A DNA stretch of 64,000 nucleotides from Capsicum annuum (Eukaryota; Streptophyta; Magnoliopsida; Solanales; Solanaceae): the NCBI RefSeq assembly GCF_002878395.1, contig NC_061115.1, positions 55,887,034 through 55,951,033 on the forward strand. Direction: 5' to 3'. Made by a program: the position numbers and the translations under genes. A model generated the notes under the pieces. That model did no database searches, had not been told where the DNA came from, and saw only the letters and a program-made list of their open reading frames with translations. Of this stretch, positions 44,641-55,360 are shown one piece after another (the first letter of the stretch is position 1; the number at the start of each line of letters is the position of its first letter).

Positions 44641-45691
44641 GAGATAATGCATCAAAAAACCCCTAAACTTATCTCCCCAACTTACGTTAGCACTTCTATT
44701 TATTTACCTCCTTAACATCTTTAAACTGAATTAATTTCCCCCTTAATATCTAACACCACTCTCATGAGGGAGAGTGCATCACACTCATTGCCACATCAAC
44801 GCCATATTAGTGCCACATCAGTGCCACATCACAACCACGTCATAGCCATATAAATAAAATATTTTCTTAATATTTGTATATAAAAATATATATAATATTA
44901 TATATATATATATATATACATATTTTAAAATATATAAAATATTTTAAATTAAAAAAATACCCCATCCACATTTTCCATCTTCTTCATAACCACCCACCCC
45001 TCCTTCCCCTCCCCCCTCCCGTCCACCCCCAACTTGCACACACACTCCGTCCATCACCTACACTGCCACACCTGCACACCCCCCTATCCACCTCTGTCCA
45101 CCCCACAAACAACATCTGCACACACACATCAAATTTTTCGACGAATTTTCGCCAAAAAATGTCATTATCGGCCACCATTGAAATACGCAGTACCAATTTT
45201 ATTTTACCAAATTATCCCCAAAAAACACAATAAAAAATGATATCAATGGGGTTTTTGATACACGTGTGTTGAATCTACAACAATCAAATCTACAACAATT
45301 ACAAATCAAGAAATCAACAATTACTTTCGAACTTAAGAAATTTTGTTGTAGATTCAACAACAAATCTAGAAATTTTATTTTTTTGTTGTCAAATTCAAGA
45401 AATGAGTGGTGGTGGATGGGGACAGTTGAAGGGAGGAGTGGGGTGGGGGTGTTGGCGGGTGGGATGGCTGAAGAAGAAGGGAATTTTATTTTTTTCTATA
45501 TATATTATATATATATATTAGTAGGATTTAAAAAAATAATTTCACGCATTCTTTTTAAATGCTACATCAACATTAGGGGTGAATTTAATTCACTCTAAAG
45601 ATGTTAAGGGGGGATAAATAAACGCGTATTAAGTTTAAGTGCTAAAGTAAGTCGGAGTGACAAGTTTAGGGGGGTTTTGATGTATTATCTC
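44641..45691. mobile_element. Non-autonomous MULE-like foldback element, 1.05 kb
   Basis: The arms are inverted copies: it starts GAGATAATGCATCAAAAAAC and ends with the complement-like 'gttttgatgtattatctc'. The TIR runs at least 110 bp each side and more loosely through the C-rich (44,985-45,115) and G-rich (45,405-45,480) blocks. A perfect 9-bp TSD, TATAAATAA, flanks it (44,632-44,640 and 45,692-45,700). Long TIRs with a 9-bp TSD indicate a Mutator-type element. The open frames inside come from low-complexity sequence and show no protein family. Confidence 0.88.
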
Positions 45692-45721
45692 TATAAATAA
45701 TTAAAGAAAAAAAGGTAAAAA

Positions 45722-45812
45722 GATGATTTTGTCTATTACAGAATGATTTAATGAAGGGTAAAAAGTTCAAATAACTTTTCTAAGGGTCTTCACACTTTTA
45801 ATATATTATAGA
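45722..45812 (-). mobile_element. Helitron-like 5' terminus (inverted)
   Basis: On the minus strand it starts TCTATAATATATTAAAAGTG after an A and continues 'gaagacccttagaaaagtta', 'ttgaactttttacccttcat' and 'ctgtaatagacaaaatc'. It is the best preserved copy of the recurrent block. Confidence 0.5.
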
Positions 45813-46059
45813 TTCTTTGAGGTGTTACATTGCATCACGAGAAATTGGTTAGTCGTTCTAATTTTATATGAATTCTTTTCTAAAATTTAATTATATGTAA
45901 TTGTTTCAATTGTGAATAAATGATGAGATCTAGTATATCATTCTAATTTTAAATAATAGGCTCTAATAATTATCTTTTTTTTCGTTTTATTACATGTTAT
46001 ATCATTTAAATGATATAAAATGTAATCTAACGTCGATTGCTAATTTTTAACAATTTTTG

Positions 46060-47029
46060 TATCAATTTTATCCTTCAATAAAAGTTTCTACAATCACAAA
46101 ATAGTCATATACTATTTTTTTAAAATATTTATCATTTAATTATTATCTTTAGATTTAAGAATTAAAAATTAATTAAAATTCTTATTTGATATAAGTAAGA
46201 AATCATAATTTTAATATTCCTAAATTAATAAAAATTTACCTTATGTAAAAGATTTCTATAATTGCACAAAAAAAAAAAGAAAAAAAATGTGTTAATAGGA
46301 GTCAAACAGTCATGGTAACATATTAAACAATAGGACAATAAGTAGTCTTGGTGTACCTTAAATTGGCCCCATTTAAAAATAAAATGAAAAAGAATCATAG
46401 CTAAAAAATAAAATAATAGGACAAATAATCTTAATTAGTGTAGGAATTGTCATAGGGATTTTAAAAAAATAAAAATAAAACATTTAATATTGACACAGGA
46501 ATAAGTATCATACTAGGGTTCAAATTTTTGGTTGGTTCATTTATCTATAAACCTTTCCTTCAAGGGTTTAGACCTAAAGATAAAGAGAACAATGTCAAAA
46601 TCAATTGTTTTGCATGCATTCCTACTTTATTTGAAAGTATTGAATAATTAATAGTCTCTCTCTTTTTATTTCATAGTGGATTATTTTACAATTTTTCATT
46701 ACATCATATATGATTTTTTTTTCTCGATCTACGTTTAGTTATTTTCTTGCATTCATTTATCATCTTTTCATCCTTTCGTTATTTCTTTCAGTTAATCGCT
46801 TTAAAGATTATATATGAATGATACAAAATCAATAATTGATTTGTATGAAGCACGATCTTTAATTTTATACAACGGATAATGACATATGTGATATACAATG
46901 TTTATTTGCATCATTTGAATATACATAAATTTATTTTAGAATCATTATTTTTTTTAATTATTTTATTTTTTATCCATAATTTTATTTATTGATGCAAGTT
47001 ACACATGCAAAGCATGTAAACTAAACTAG
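46060..47029 (+). mobile_element. Helitron-like remnant with intact 3' end
   Basis: The left part has a degenerate 5' block ('ttatccttcaataaaagtttctacaatcacaaaat'). The right end has a hairpin (TTACacATGC AAA GCATGTAA, 47,000-47,019), then 'actaaa' and CTAG at 47,026-47,029 followed by T. No Rep/helicase coding sequence is present. Confidence 0.5.
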
Positions 47030-47274
47030 TTATATAAATAGTCAAAATTTAATTTAAAAAGAGTATATATTAAAGTTGACAACTTAGACATAAGTGAAAT
47101 CCTTATACCAACAGTTGAGGGGTTTCAACAAGGTCCCAAAGGTAGTTCTTTTTTAATTCTTTCGTTAGTTATTATTTTTAGTTTTATTCTTGGTGGCAGC
47201 GTAATTCTTTTTTTATTTTTTCGTTAGTTATTATTTTTAGTTTTAACTGTTTATTGCAATATGTTGATAATAAA

Positions 47275-48300
47275 ATTAAAATTGAAAAAAAAAATTGGTA
47301 CAAGAAAAATATTGCAACAATTGTTTTATTGATTTCAATATGTGAATATTACAACCTCTATGAATCCTTCGATTCGACTTTTCAAATATAAATTCAAAGG
47401 CTTCGATCTTGATCTTGAATATTGCTAAACTTGATCTCTTTGATCTTGACTTGTACACGAATTAAGGGATTTTGAGCTTGTTCTTGAATCTTGTGGTCTT
47501 GATCTTGCATCTCGATGAACTGGATCTTGATTTGTGGATTTGATAAACTTGATCTCGACTTGTACTTGAATTCAAGGGACTTTGAGCTTGTTCTTGAATC
47601 TTGTGATTTTGATCTTGAATCTTGATGAATTGGATCATGAATGCTTGAATTTATAGAGAAATCTGCGGCGTTTGATCCATGAGCCCTCCCTTGCTTCTTG
47701 TTAGTACTGTTGGTCCATTTTCTGAATTATAAGGCTTTATTTATAGTTGTAGGATTGTTAGAACTGTTGGTCCATTTTCTGAATTATGAGGCTTTATTTA
47801 TAGTTGTAGGAAGGAAAGAGTCATGGTGAAAATGGACTTTTTTTGACAAATCAAATTTAAGTGGCATGCTAACATTTGATTGGGCCTTTGATTTCACTAG
47901 GCATGTTGTATCATTTTGACATGTGGCATGGTTTTATTAGCTCCTTCATTTGACTTGGAACATCACGTCATTCTATACATGGCGCTTAATGGGCGTTTTG
48001 AATATGATGACATCTTGGACTTAATAAAACTGGCTCATCATTTGTGACCCAAGCCCAACAGAAGTTGGACTTTAATCAAATTCATATTTATTTGAATTTA
48101 AATAATTGATTTAGTCATATTAATCCATCACATTTATTTGGATTATATATTTTGAATTTTAATATAATCTGAATTTTTTACGGATTTAAATTTAATAAAA
48201 TTTCATTGCTCACATGTACCTCTTACTTCAAGACTTGTCGAAGTATTTAGATATTCGTAGACTAGACTTGAAGTACTGGCTTGATATTTTAATTACTATA
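47275..48300 (-). repeat. LTR-like sequence with duplicated TATA region (inverted)
   Basis: Non-coding. On the minus strand it contains CTATAAATAAAGCC twice (within 47,711-47,813) and then a downstream leader-like zone rich in 'gatcttgaatc' phrases (47,400-47,650), itself a ~130-bp tandem duplication. It reads like the U3-R-U5 of an LTR retrotransposon, but no PBS, PPT or partner LTR was found. Confidence 0.4.
47700..47813 (-). repeat. 57-bp tandem duplication containing a TATA box
   Basis: Two near-identical units (47,700-47,756 and 47,757-47,813) of 'actgttggtccattttctga', 'attat.aggctttattta' and 'tagttgtagga', differing at about three positions. Each carries the TATA-like sequence CTATAAATAAAG on the minus strand. 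Confidence 0.85.

Positions 48301-48331
<31 letters not shown>
48301..48331. repeat. (TA)n microsatellite
   Basis: About 14 TA units. Confidence 0.95.
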
Positions 48332-48333
<2 letters not shown>

Positions 48334-48367
48334 TGGACTAATACCTGTCTTATCAAGTAAAGATATG

Positions 48368-50338
48368 TGCAACAACCCGGCCTTTTCGATTCTTAATAAG
48401 TGCATGAAATGAGTCCTTAAGACTCCAATATCGAAGATAAACCACCTAAGATTGTATTTGAATGGGTTGAGAGCATTTTTAGTATTAGAAAAGACCTTTA
48501 CGTTGCAAAATGGGCACCTCGTGGTAGCCCCACACCGAGAAGAGCCCCGTGATAGGTCACTGCCTCAAGTTCACGTAGATAAGGGATTGAGAACGATTTA
48601 AGGGTGTGAAAAGACCCACATGCCCGTGAAATATAACAAAAATGGAGGAGTATCGATGAAAAATAAAGGTGGTTTATCTACGTGATTAGAGTCTTAAAAA
48701 TGACTTTTCATCTTAAAAATCCCCTAATCATCATACTAGTATCAAAAGAGGAGAAAAGCACCAAGGGTTTGAGAATTCTAAGCTCCAAGGGTCAATTTAC
48801 ACTACGTTCTCTCCATACAAGGAATGTATAACTATCCTAACTCTCATAGGCGTAAGTATAATGATTTTAATAAACCCTATATCATATAAGTATGAATTGA
48901 AGCTTTGAAATAGATTGAAAAAACATGATTTATGAAACCACTTTCTATGATGGATTGTCCATTTACTATGGGGTTTTTGATGAAATTGATATTTGATTTG
49001 ATTATATACGTTATGAGGTTTGAAGTGTTTGAAGTGATTGAATTATGAATACCAATTTTTTTTATGATAATGATTATGTGACTGACAATTATTGTGGGTT
49101 CTCAAATGAATACGGAAAGATTGATGTTTTGAATTCTCTTTTATTAAATTATGGACTAATTTCTTATATGATTTTAAGAGAGCACTTAGTGTAATTCAAA
49201 AATGCTTTTGTTTTTGATGAAACTTGTATAGATTATGAAAGAGCCAACCACCTAAAAGTTTTGACTTGAAAGGAACTTGTTTTGCCTAAACTTGTATGAC
49301 CTTTTCAAAAGAGAACTCTTTGTAATACTTGATCGAATTATGGTACTCAATAATAAGTTTTTGAATAAAAGGGTTATGGATACGATATAATAAGATATGA
49401 CTTACAGGCGATACCTTATTCTGAAATGCCCTTAACAAAATAAGAGATGAACTTTTATAAGTATGAAATATGATTTCTAAGAGGCTAAAATAGGGCTTAA
49501 AGAGAGTTAAGTGGTTACCCAAAGAAGGCATTGAGTGAAAGGGCTCATTGTTGGAAATTAGTTTTTGTCGACTCGGGAGATATTGGCCCAGTCCTGATAT
49601 GTGGATGGACAAAGTATACTTGCCTCCGAGCACTAGTATACTAGACTAATATGTAGGATCCCAATCCTTATAGAAAACTTGAATTTGGGGGATTGGCCAT
49701 GAGTTAATGACGGATTTCATATTACTCGTGAAATTGTAGAAATATAGGGTGTACCATCTTGCTCGGAACTAAAGCAAAGGGTTGAGTCAATGTTTTACAA
49801 GAATGATTCGAAGCTCTTTAATTATGCCCATGTGTTGTGATTTCTATTATTTTAAATTATTTTCACAATTCTCTTGATTATTTTATATGAAATATATGTA
49901 ATTTTTGGATTGTTCTACATACCAATACATTTCAAGTATTGACCGTCCTTGGGCAGCTGCATTGTCTCATAATGTAGGTTCTGAGGCACAGTCTCATGCT
50001 CCAACACAATAGTAGACTACTTTTAGAAATCCTGAATTGGTGAGCCTCCCTTAGTTTAGAAAACGTATATCCATATATTAGTTTCTTTTAGTTTCATGGT
50101 TCGGCTGGGGGCCTTGTCCCGGCTTAGACAAACTAGAATTTTAGTAGACGCTACACAGACTGGATTGGTCTTATGTTTTGATGACGATGTATTTAATTTG
50201 AGTATGAGACTTTTTCCATATTTTAATTTATCTTTTGCACTTCTATTTTGTATGAATAACACTTATGGTAGTGGGTTAAGGGGTCTCTCAGGCCTTCATG
50301 GCCTGGGATACCCATTGCGGCCAGGGCAAGTTTGTATC
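48368..50338 (+). repeat. 5' LTR of the second gypsy element
   Basis: Begins near TGCAACAACCCGG and ends near 'tttgtatca' just before the PBS. A ~110-bp segment (48,572-48,684) is inverted relative to the 3' LTR, and it lacks the 33-bp repeats seen there. Confidence 0.82.
48572..48684 (-). other. Inverted segment within the 5' LTR
   Basis: The sequence is the reverse complement of 55,718-55,812 in the 3' LTR: 'aacaaaaatggagga' here matches 'tcctccatttttgtt' there. Perfect 11-bp inverted repeats CACGTAGATAA / TTATCTACGTG bound it (48,572-48,582 and 48,674-48,684). Confidence 0.85.
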
Positions 50339-50343
50339 AAGCT

Positions 50344-50355
50344 TGGTATCAGAGC
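50344..50355 (+). other. Primer-binding site (initiator tRNA-Met)
   Basis: TGGTATCAGAGC directly after the 5' LTR, the usual gypsy tRNA-Met PBS. Confidence 0.9.
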
Positions 50356-50544
50356 ACGGTTCAGGGTCCTAGGGTGTCTACGAAGTCAAGTCGAGTAAAG
50401 TCCTTTTTATGGTTGTGTAGCGTGCCACACTTATAAGAAGGAAGCTATGAGGCATTTAGGAATGTTTTCTTTTTTTCTTTATGTTCCAGTTCGTGCCATA
50501 GGGTCTGAATGTTTCCTAACTCATGACTTTCCACATTTCAGATC

Positions 50545-51760
50545 ATGCCTCCTCGTAGATCTAATGGCCAGAACACCTCAGTCGGGGCCTCCATCCCTAT
50601 TGGTACTAATGCTGAAGAGGTCCGCCTTACTCATAGGATATGGACCTATTATAGAGCCCATACTTTGGTGTTTCCTACTACTCTAGGGGTACCACCAATC
50701 CAAACTATCTCTCCTCGAGCTTTTCTGATCGGTATCAATTGTACTCAGTCTTCACAGAGAGAGGTCTCGAATGCTGAGTTTCGTCAGTCCATCCATATGT
50801 TTGCTTAGCTTATGGCGTTGCGGTTCTGTCGGTCTTAAAATATGAGTTCATTTACTGGTTCTTCTAAAATCACTAGGGTTTGTCAGTTTATGAAGTTAAA
50901 TCCACCCACCTCTATGGGTACCAAGGTTGTGTAGGATCCTTAAGGGTTTGTAGACGAGATAGAGAAGATATTTAGAGTCATGCATACTAGTAACACTGAG
51001 GGGGTAGAGTTTGTGGCTTATCAACTGAAATATGTGGCTTACTAGTGGTACGATAAGTGGGAGGAGTTGATAGGGGATAATGTTGATCCTGCATTATCGA
51101 AGGAGCGTTCAATGGCTTTTCTAGATTATTTTTTTCCTCAAGAATTAAGAAAAGCCAAGGCTGAGGAGTTTATTAATCTGAAACAGGGAAAAATGAGCGT
51201 CAAGGAATGTGCATTGAAATTCAACCAACTTTATCGATATACCTAGAGCTGGTATCTAATATGAGGTCTTGCATGAGAAATTTTGCATTCGGTCTTTCAA
51301 ACGATTTAGTGTCGGAGTATAAGGGGCAATACTGAATAATTATATGGATGTCTACAGTTTAGTAATGTATATATAACATATGGAGAAAGAGAAAAAAAAG
51401 AAGGCAGAGAAAGAGTAGAGGCAGGTTAATAAAGCGAGGTCAGCAGATTCAGAGGCCAGTCAGCAACAGGGTGTCAAATAGAATAAAACAAGGCCTAAGA
51501 AGAAATTTTGGAGCAATTCTCAGTCATCAGCTAGTGCCCCGGCGCCCAGACCCCAGTCGATCAGCGATTCCATAATTTTTAGTCTAGTAGTGGGTCGAGG
51601 ATTCAGGGTACTCAATCTCAGGGTAGTATGGCTTATACCTTTAATCCATACCCACATAGCAGTATTTACGAGAAGAACCACTTGAGAAATGCAATCATGG
51701 TAGTCACGTGTGATATACTTGTGACTAACCAAGGCACTTCAAGAGAGATTGTCCCTCAGC
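50545..51760 (+). pseudogene. gag of the second gypsy element (broken)
   Basis: Starts MPPRRSNGQNT at 50,545, a start typical of Solanaceae Del gag. The EVSNAEFRQSI block is at about 50,765-50,800, followed by TAG at 50,806. The capsid text continues in pieces: DEIEKIFRVMHT, ALSKERSMAFLDYFFPQELRKAKAEEF and GKMSVKECALKFNQL (50,950-51,240). The CCHC knuckle near 51,700-51,745 is eroded. At least five stops or shifts; not functional. Confidence 0.82.
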
Positions 51761-54700
51761 TAAAGGAAATTTTGGAGGCACTAAGTCTCAAGCTACTTCA
51801 ACAGCTCCGCCACATAAGGGTACTACTTTTTCTATCGAAGGTGGTAGTAACCGTTTTTATGCCCTATCTACTCTCCAGGACTCAGAGGCCTTACCAGATG
51901 TTGTTATGGGTATGTTACAGATCTTTTCTCATGATGTCTATGTGTTTATTAATCCTAGATCTACCTATCTTACGTGACTCCTTACGTGGCAGTAGGTTTT
52001 GGTTTTGAGCCCAAAAATATTTTTGAACTATCCTCTGTCTCTACCCATGTTGCTGAATCTATCGTTGCTAGACTAGTTTATAAAAATTGTGTGGTGTCTG
52101 TTTTTCATTGGGATACTAAAGCAGACCTTATAGAACTTGACATGATGGACTTTGATGCTACTCTAGGGATGGATTAGCTTCACTCGTGCTATGCTACACT
52201 AGATTGTAGAACCAAAAAGGTCACATTTTGTTTTCCTAATGAGCCAGTTATAAAATAGAAGAAGTATTCTCTTGTACCTAGAGGGAAGTTCATATCTTAT
52301 CTTAGAGCCCATAAGATCATATTTAAGGGTTGCTTATATTATCTTGTTTGGGTCAAAGATTCTAGCATTGAAATTCATTCTCTCTGATCAGTTCCAGTAG
52401 TTAATGAATTCCCAGAATCCTGATGACTTCCCTGGGATACCCTCAAATAGAGAGATACACTTTGGTATTGACTTGTAACAAGACACTCAACCTATTTTTA
52501 TTTCTCCTTATAGGATTACTCCCGTTGAATTGAAAGAATTGAAAGAGTAGTTAAAAGATCTTCTTGATAAGGGCTTTATTCATCCTAGTGTCTCCCCCTG
52601 GAGTGTTCCTATATTCTTCCTACGCAAGAAAGATGGCTCCCTCCATATGTGTATAGATTACCATCAACTGAGCAAAGTTACGATTAAGAATAAGTACCGT
52701 CTACCCAAATTGACGATCTGTTTGACCAACATCAGGGTACTAGAGTTTCTCAAAGATTGACCTTCGTTCGGGTTACCAGGTTAGGGAGGTGGACATTCTC
52801 AAAACTGCTTTCCTAACCCGGTATGATCATTATAAATTCCTGGTCATGTCCTTTGACTGGCTAATGCTCCTGTAGCATTTATGGACCTTATGAATAGGGT
52901 TTTTGGGCAGTTTCTGGATTTATTTGTCATAGTTTCCATCGATAATTTTTTGGTTTACTGTAAGAGTGAAGAAGTTCATGCCAATCACCTCTAGATCTTC
53001 CTTTAAACTCTTAAGAACCATGAGTTGTATGCCAAGTTCTCTAAGTGTGAGTTTTGTCTCAGTGCAATAGCTTTTCTAGGGCATATTATTTCTAGTGAGG
53101 GAATTAAGGTTTATCCTCAAAAGATTGAGGTAATAAGGAAATGGCCCAGACCCACGGCTCCAACTGACATTCGAAGCTTCTTAGGTTTGGCAAAATATTA
53201 TAGGAGTTTGTATAGAGTTTTTCATCTATAGATGCTCCTGACCAGGTTGACTCAGAAGAAGGTCAAGTGTTTGTGGTCTTAGGCTTGTGAGAATAGTTTA
53301 GACAGATTGAAAGACAAGTTGACTAGTGTGCCTATTTTGACCCTTCCTGAAGGTACAAAGGGTTTTGTTGTATAGTTTGATGCGTCCTGAGTGGGACTGG
53401 GTTGTACTTATTCATTATGGTAAGGTGGTGGCCTATGCATCCAGGCCATTAAACGTTCATGAGAAAAACTATCCTATACATGATTTAGAGTTGATGATTA
53501 TGGTTTTTGTACTCAAAATTACATCATTATCTTTATGGGTATATGTTGACATTTTTTCGATCATAAGAGTTTACAGTATGTGTTCACCCAGAAGAAGTTG
53601 AATCTCAGGCAAAGGGTCAAACTGTTGAAGGGTTGTGACATGAGCCAACACTTTCATCTAGGTAAATCTAATGTGGTTGCTGATGCTCTTAACATATTGT
53701 CCATAAGAAGTCTTTATCATGTCAAGAAAGAAAAGATGAATCTGGTTAAGGGTATTCACCGACTTGCTTATTTAGAAGTTTGACTCCTAGACTCTGAGGA
53801 TGTAGGGTTGCTCATCCAAGAGGTAGCTAAATTATCCCTATGTGCTGAGGTTAAGGAAAAGCAAGCCAGAGATCTCATATTGATGTAGAACAGAAAAGAT
53901 ATTGGGCAACCAATTTGAAATTGAAAGGAGTGCTATTTTGACATACCAAGGTAGGTTGTGTGTGCCAAATATGGATGGATTGCTAGAAGGGATTCTAGAT
54001 GAAACTCATACTTCTAGGTATGTTGTTCATCTTGGCTCCACTAAAATGTATCATGACCTAAGAGAGATTTATTGGTGGAATAACATGAAAAGAGATATTG
54101 CTAACTTTGTAGCTGAGTGTTTGAATTGCCAACAAGTTAAGGTGGAAAATTTGAGGCTAGGTTGTACCTCCCAGGACATAGCTTCGCCTCTATGAAAATA
54201 ATAGATGATCAACATGGACTTTGTTATGATCTCAAAACCAGTACGACTCTATTTAGGTTATTATTGATACGATGACCTAGTCTGCTTACTTTATACCTGT
54301 GAGGACTAATTATTTGAAAAATAATTATGTGAAGTTATACATTCAAGAGATAGTTCGATTGCATGGGGATCCGGTGTCCATTATATATGATCGACTTACA
54401 CAATTCTCTTCTTAGTTTGGCTGTCCTTTCAGAAAAGTTTGGGTACTCAGGTGAACCTTAGCACCGCTTTCCACCCTCAAATGGATGGGCAAGCAAAATG
54501 TACCATTTAAACTTTAAAGGATATGTTAAGGACTTGAGTGATTGACTTTAAAGATAGTTGGATAGACCACTTTCCTCTAATAGAATTCGCTTACAATAAT
54601 AGCTATCACTTTAGTATCCAAATAGCTCCTTTTGAAGCTCTCTATGGGAGAAAGAGTGGATCACCAATTGGTTGGTATAATGTTGGTGAAACCTATTTAT

Positions 54701-55250
54701 TTGTACTTTCTCTTGTTCATCAGGCTATGGAGAAGGTAAAAGTCATTAGAGGGAGACTTAAGACCACCCAAAGTCACCAGAAGTCCTATGTTGGCATAAG
54801 AAAAAACAGTTATAATTTAAGGTTGATAATTGGGTGTTTCTGAAAGTATCCCCTATGAAGGGATTCATGAAATTTAGGAGGAAAAGAAAACCCAATCCTA
54901 GTTATATAGGTCCTTATCATACTACGAGAAGAATTGGTGGAGTGGCATATGAGTTAGATCTGCCCGCAAGTTTAGCTTCAGTTTATCTCGTCTTTCATGT
55001 GTTAATGCTTGAGAAATGTATTGAAGATAATTCACTTGTTTCTAGTTAAGGATATTGGTGTGAGGGATTCCTTGTAATATGATGAAGTACCCATAGCAAT
55101 ATTGGATCGCCAAGTTTGAAAATTAAGGAGCAAAGAGATAGTTTCAGTTAAAGTGTTATGGAGAAATCAAAAGATAGAGAAAGCTACTTGCGGATCAAAG
55201 AATGATATGCATGCAAGGTACCCATCACTTTTCAAAATTTTGAGTGATGT
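51761..55250 (+). pseudogene. pol of the second gypsy element: PR-RT-RNase H-integrase-tail (broken)
   Basis: Protease remnant at about 51,890-52,190 (FINPRST in place of D-x-G). Reverse transcriptase at about 52,540-53,230 ([17 protein letters not shown]; active site SIDNFLVY, second Asp changed to Asn). RNase H at about 53,340-53,690 ([17 protein letters not shown]). Integrase zinc domain at 53,990-54,150 (H-H-C-C, YWWNNMKRDIANFVAECLNC). Catalytic core to about 54,700 ([20 protein letters not shown]). Tail at 54,834-55,240 with PSYIGPYHTTRRIGGVAYELDLP and a chromodomain-like 'SVKVLWRNQKIE'. Stops occur every few tens of codons. Confidence 0.88.
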
Positions 55251-55349
55251 CATAGAAGTTATTAATCTTATCTTACTTATTATATTCCATGTAACTCTTT
55301 AAATCGTGCTTAAGATATTCCAAGCCATCATTCGGGGACAAACGATCCC

Positions 55350-55360
55350 AAGGGGGATAA
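55350..55360 (+). other. Polypurine tract
   Basis: AAGGGGGATAA directly before the 3' LTR start TGTAATACCCC. Confidence 0.82.

Noticed and set aside
44874..45598. Pro/His-rich and Gly/Trp-rich frames inside the MULE-like element
   Set aside because: Low-complexity C-rich and G-rich arms of a foldback element; no conserved protein features.
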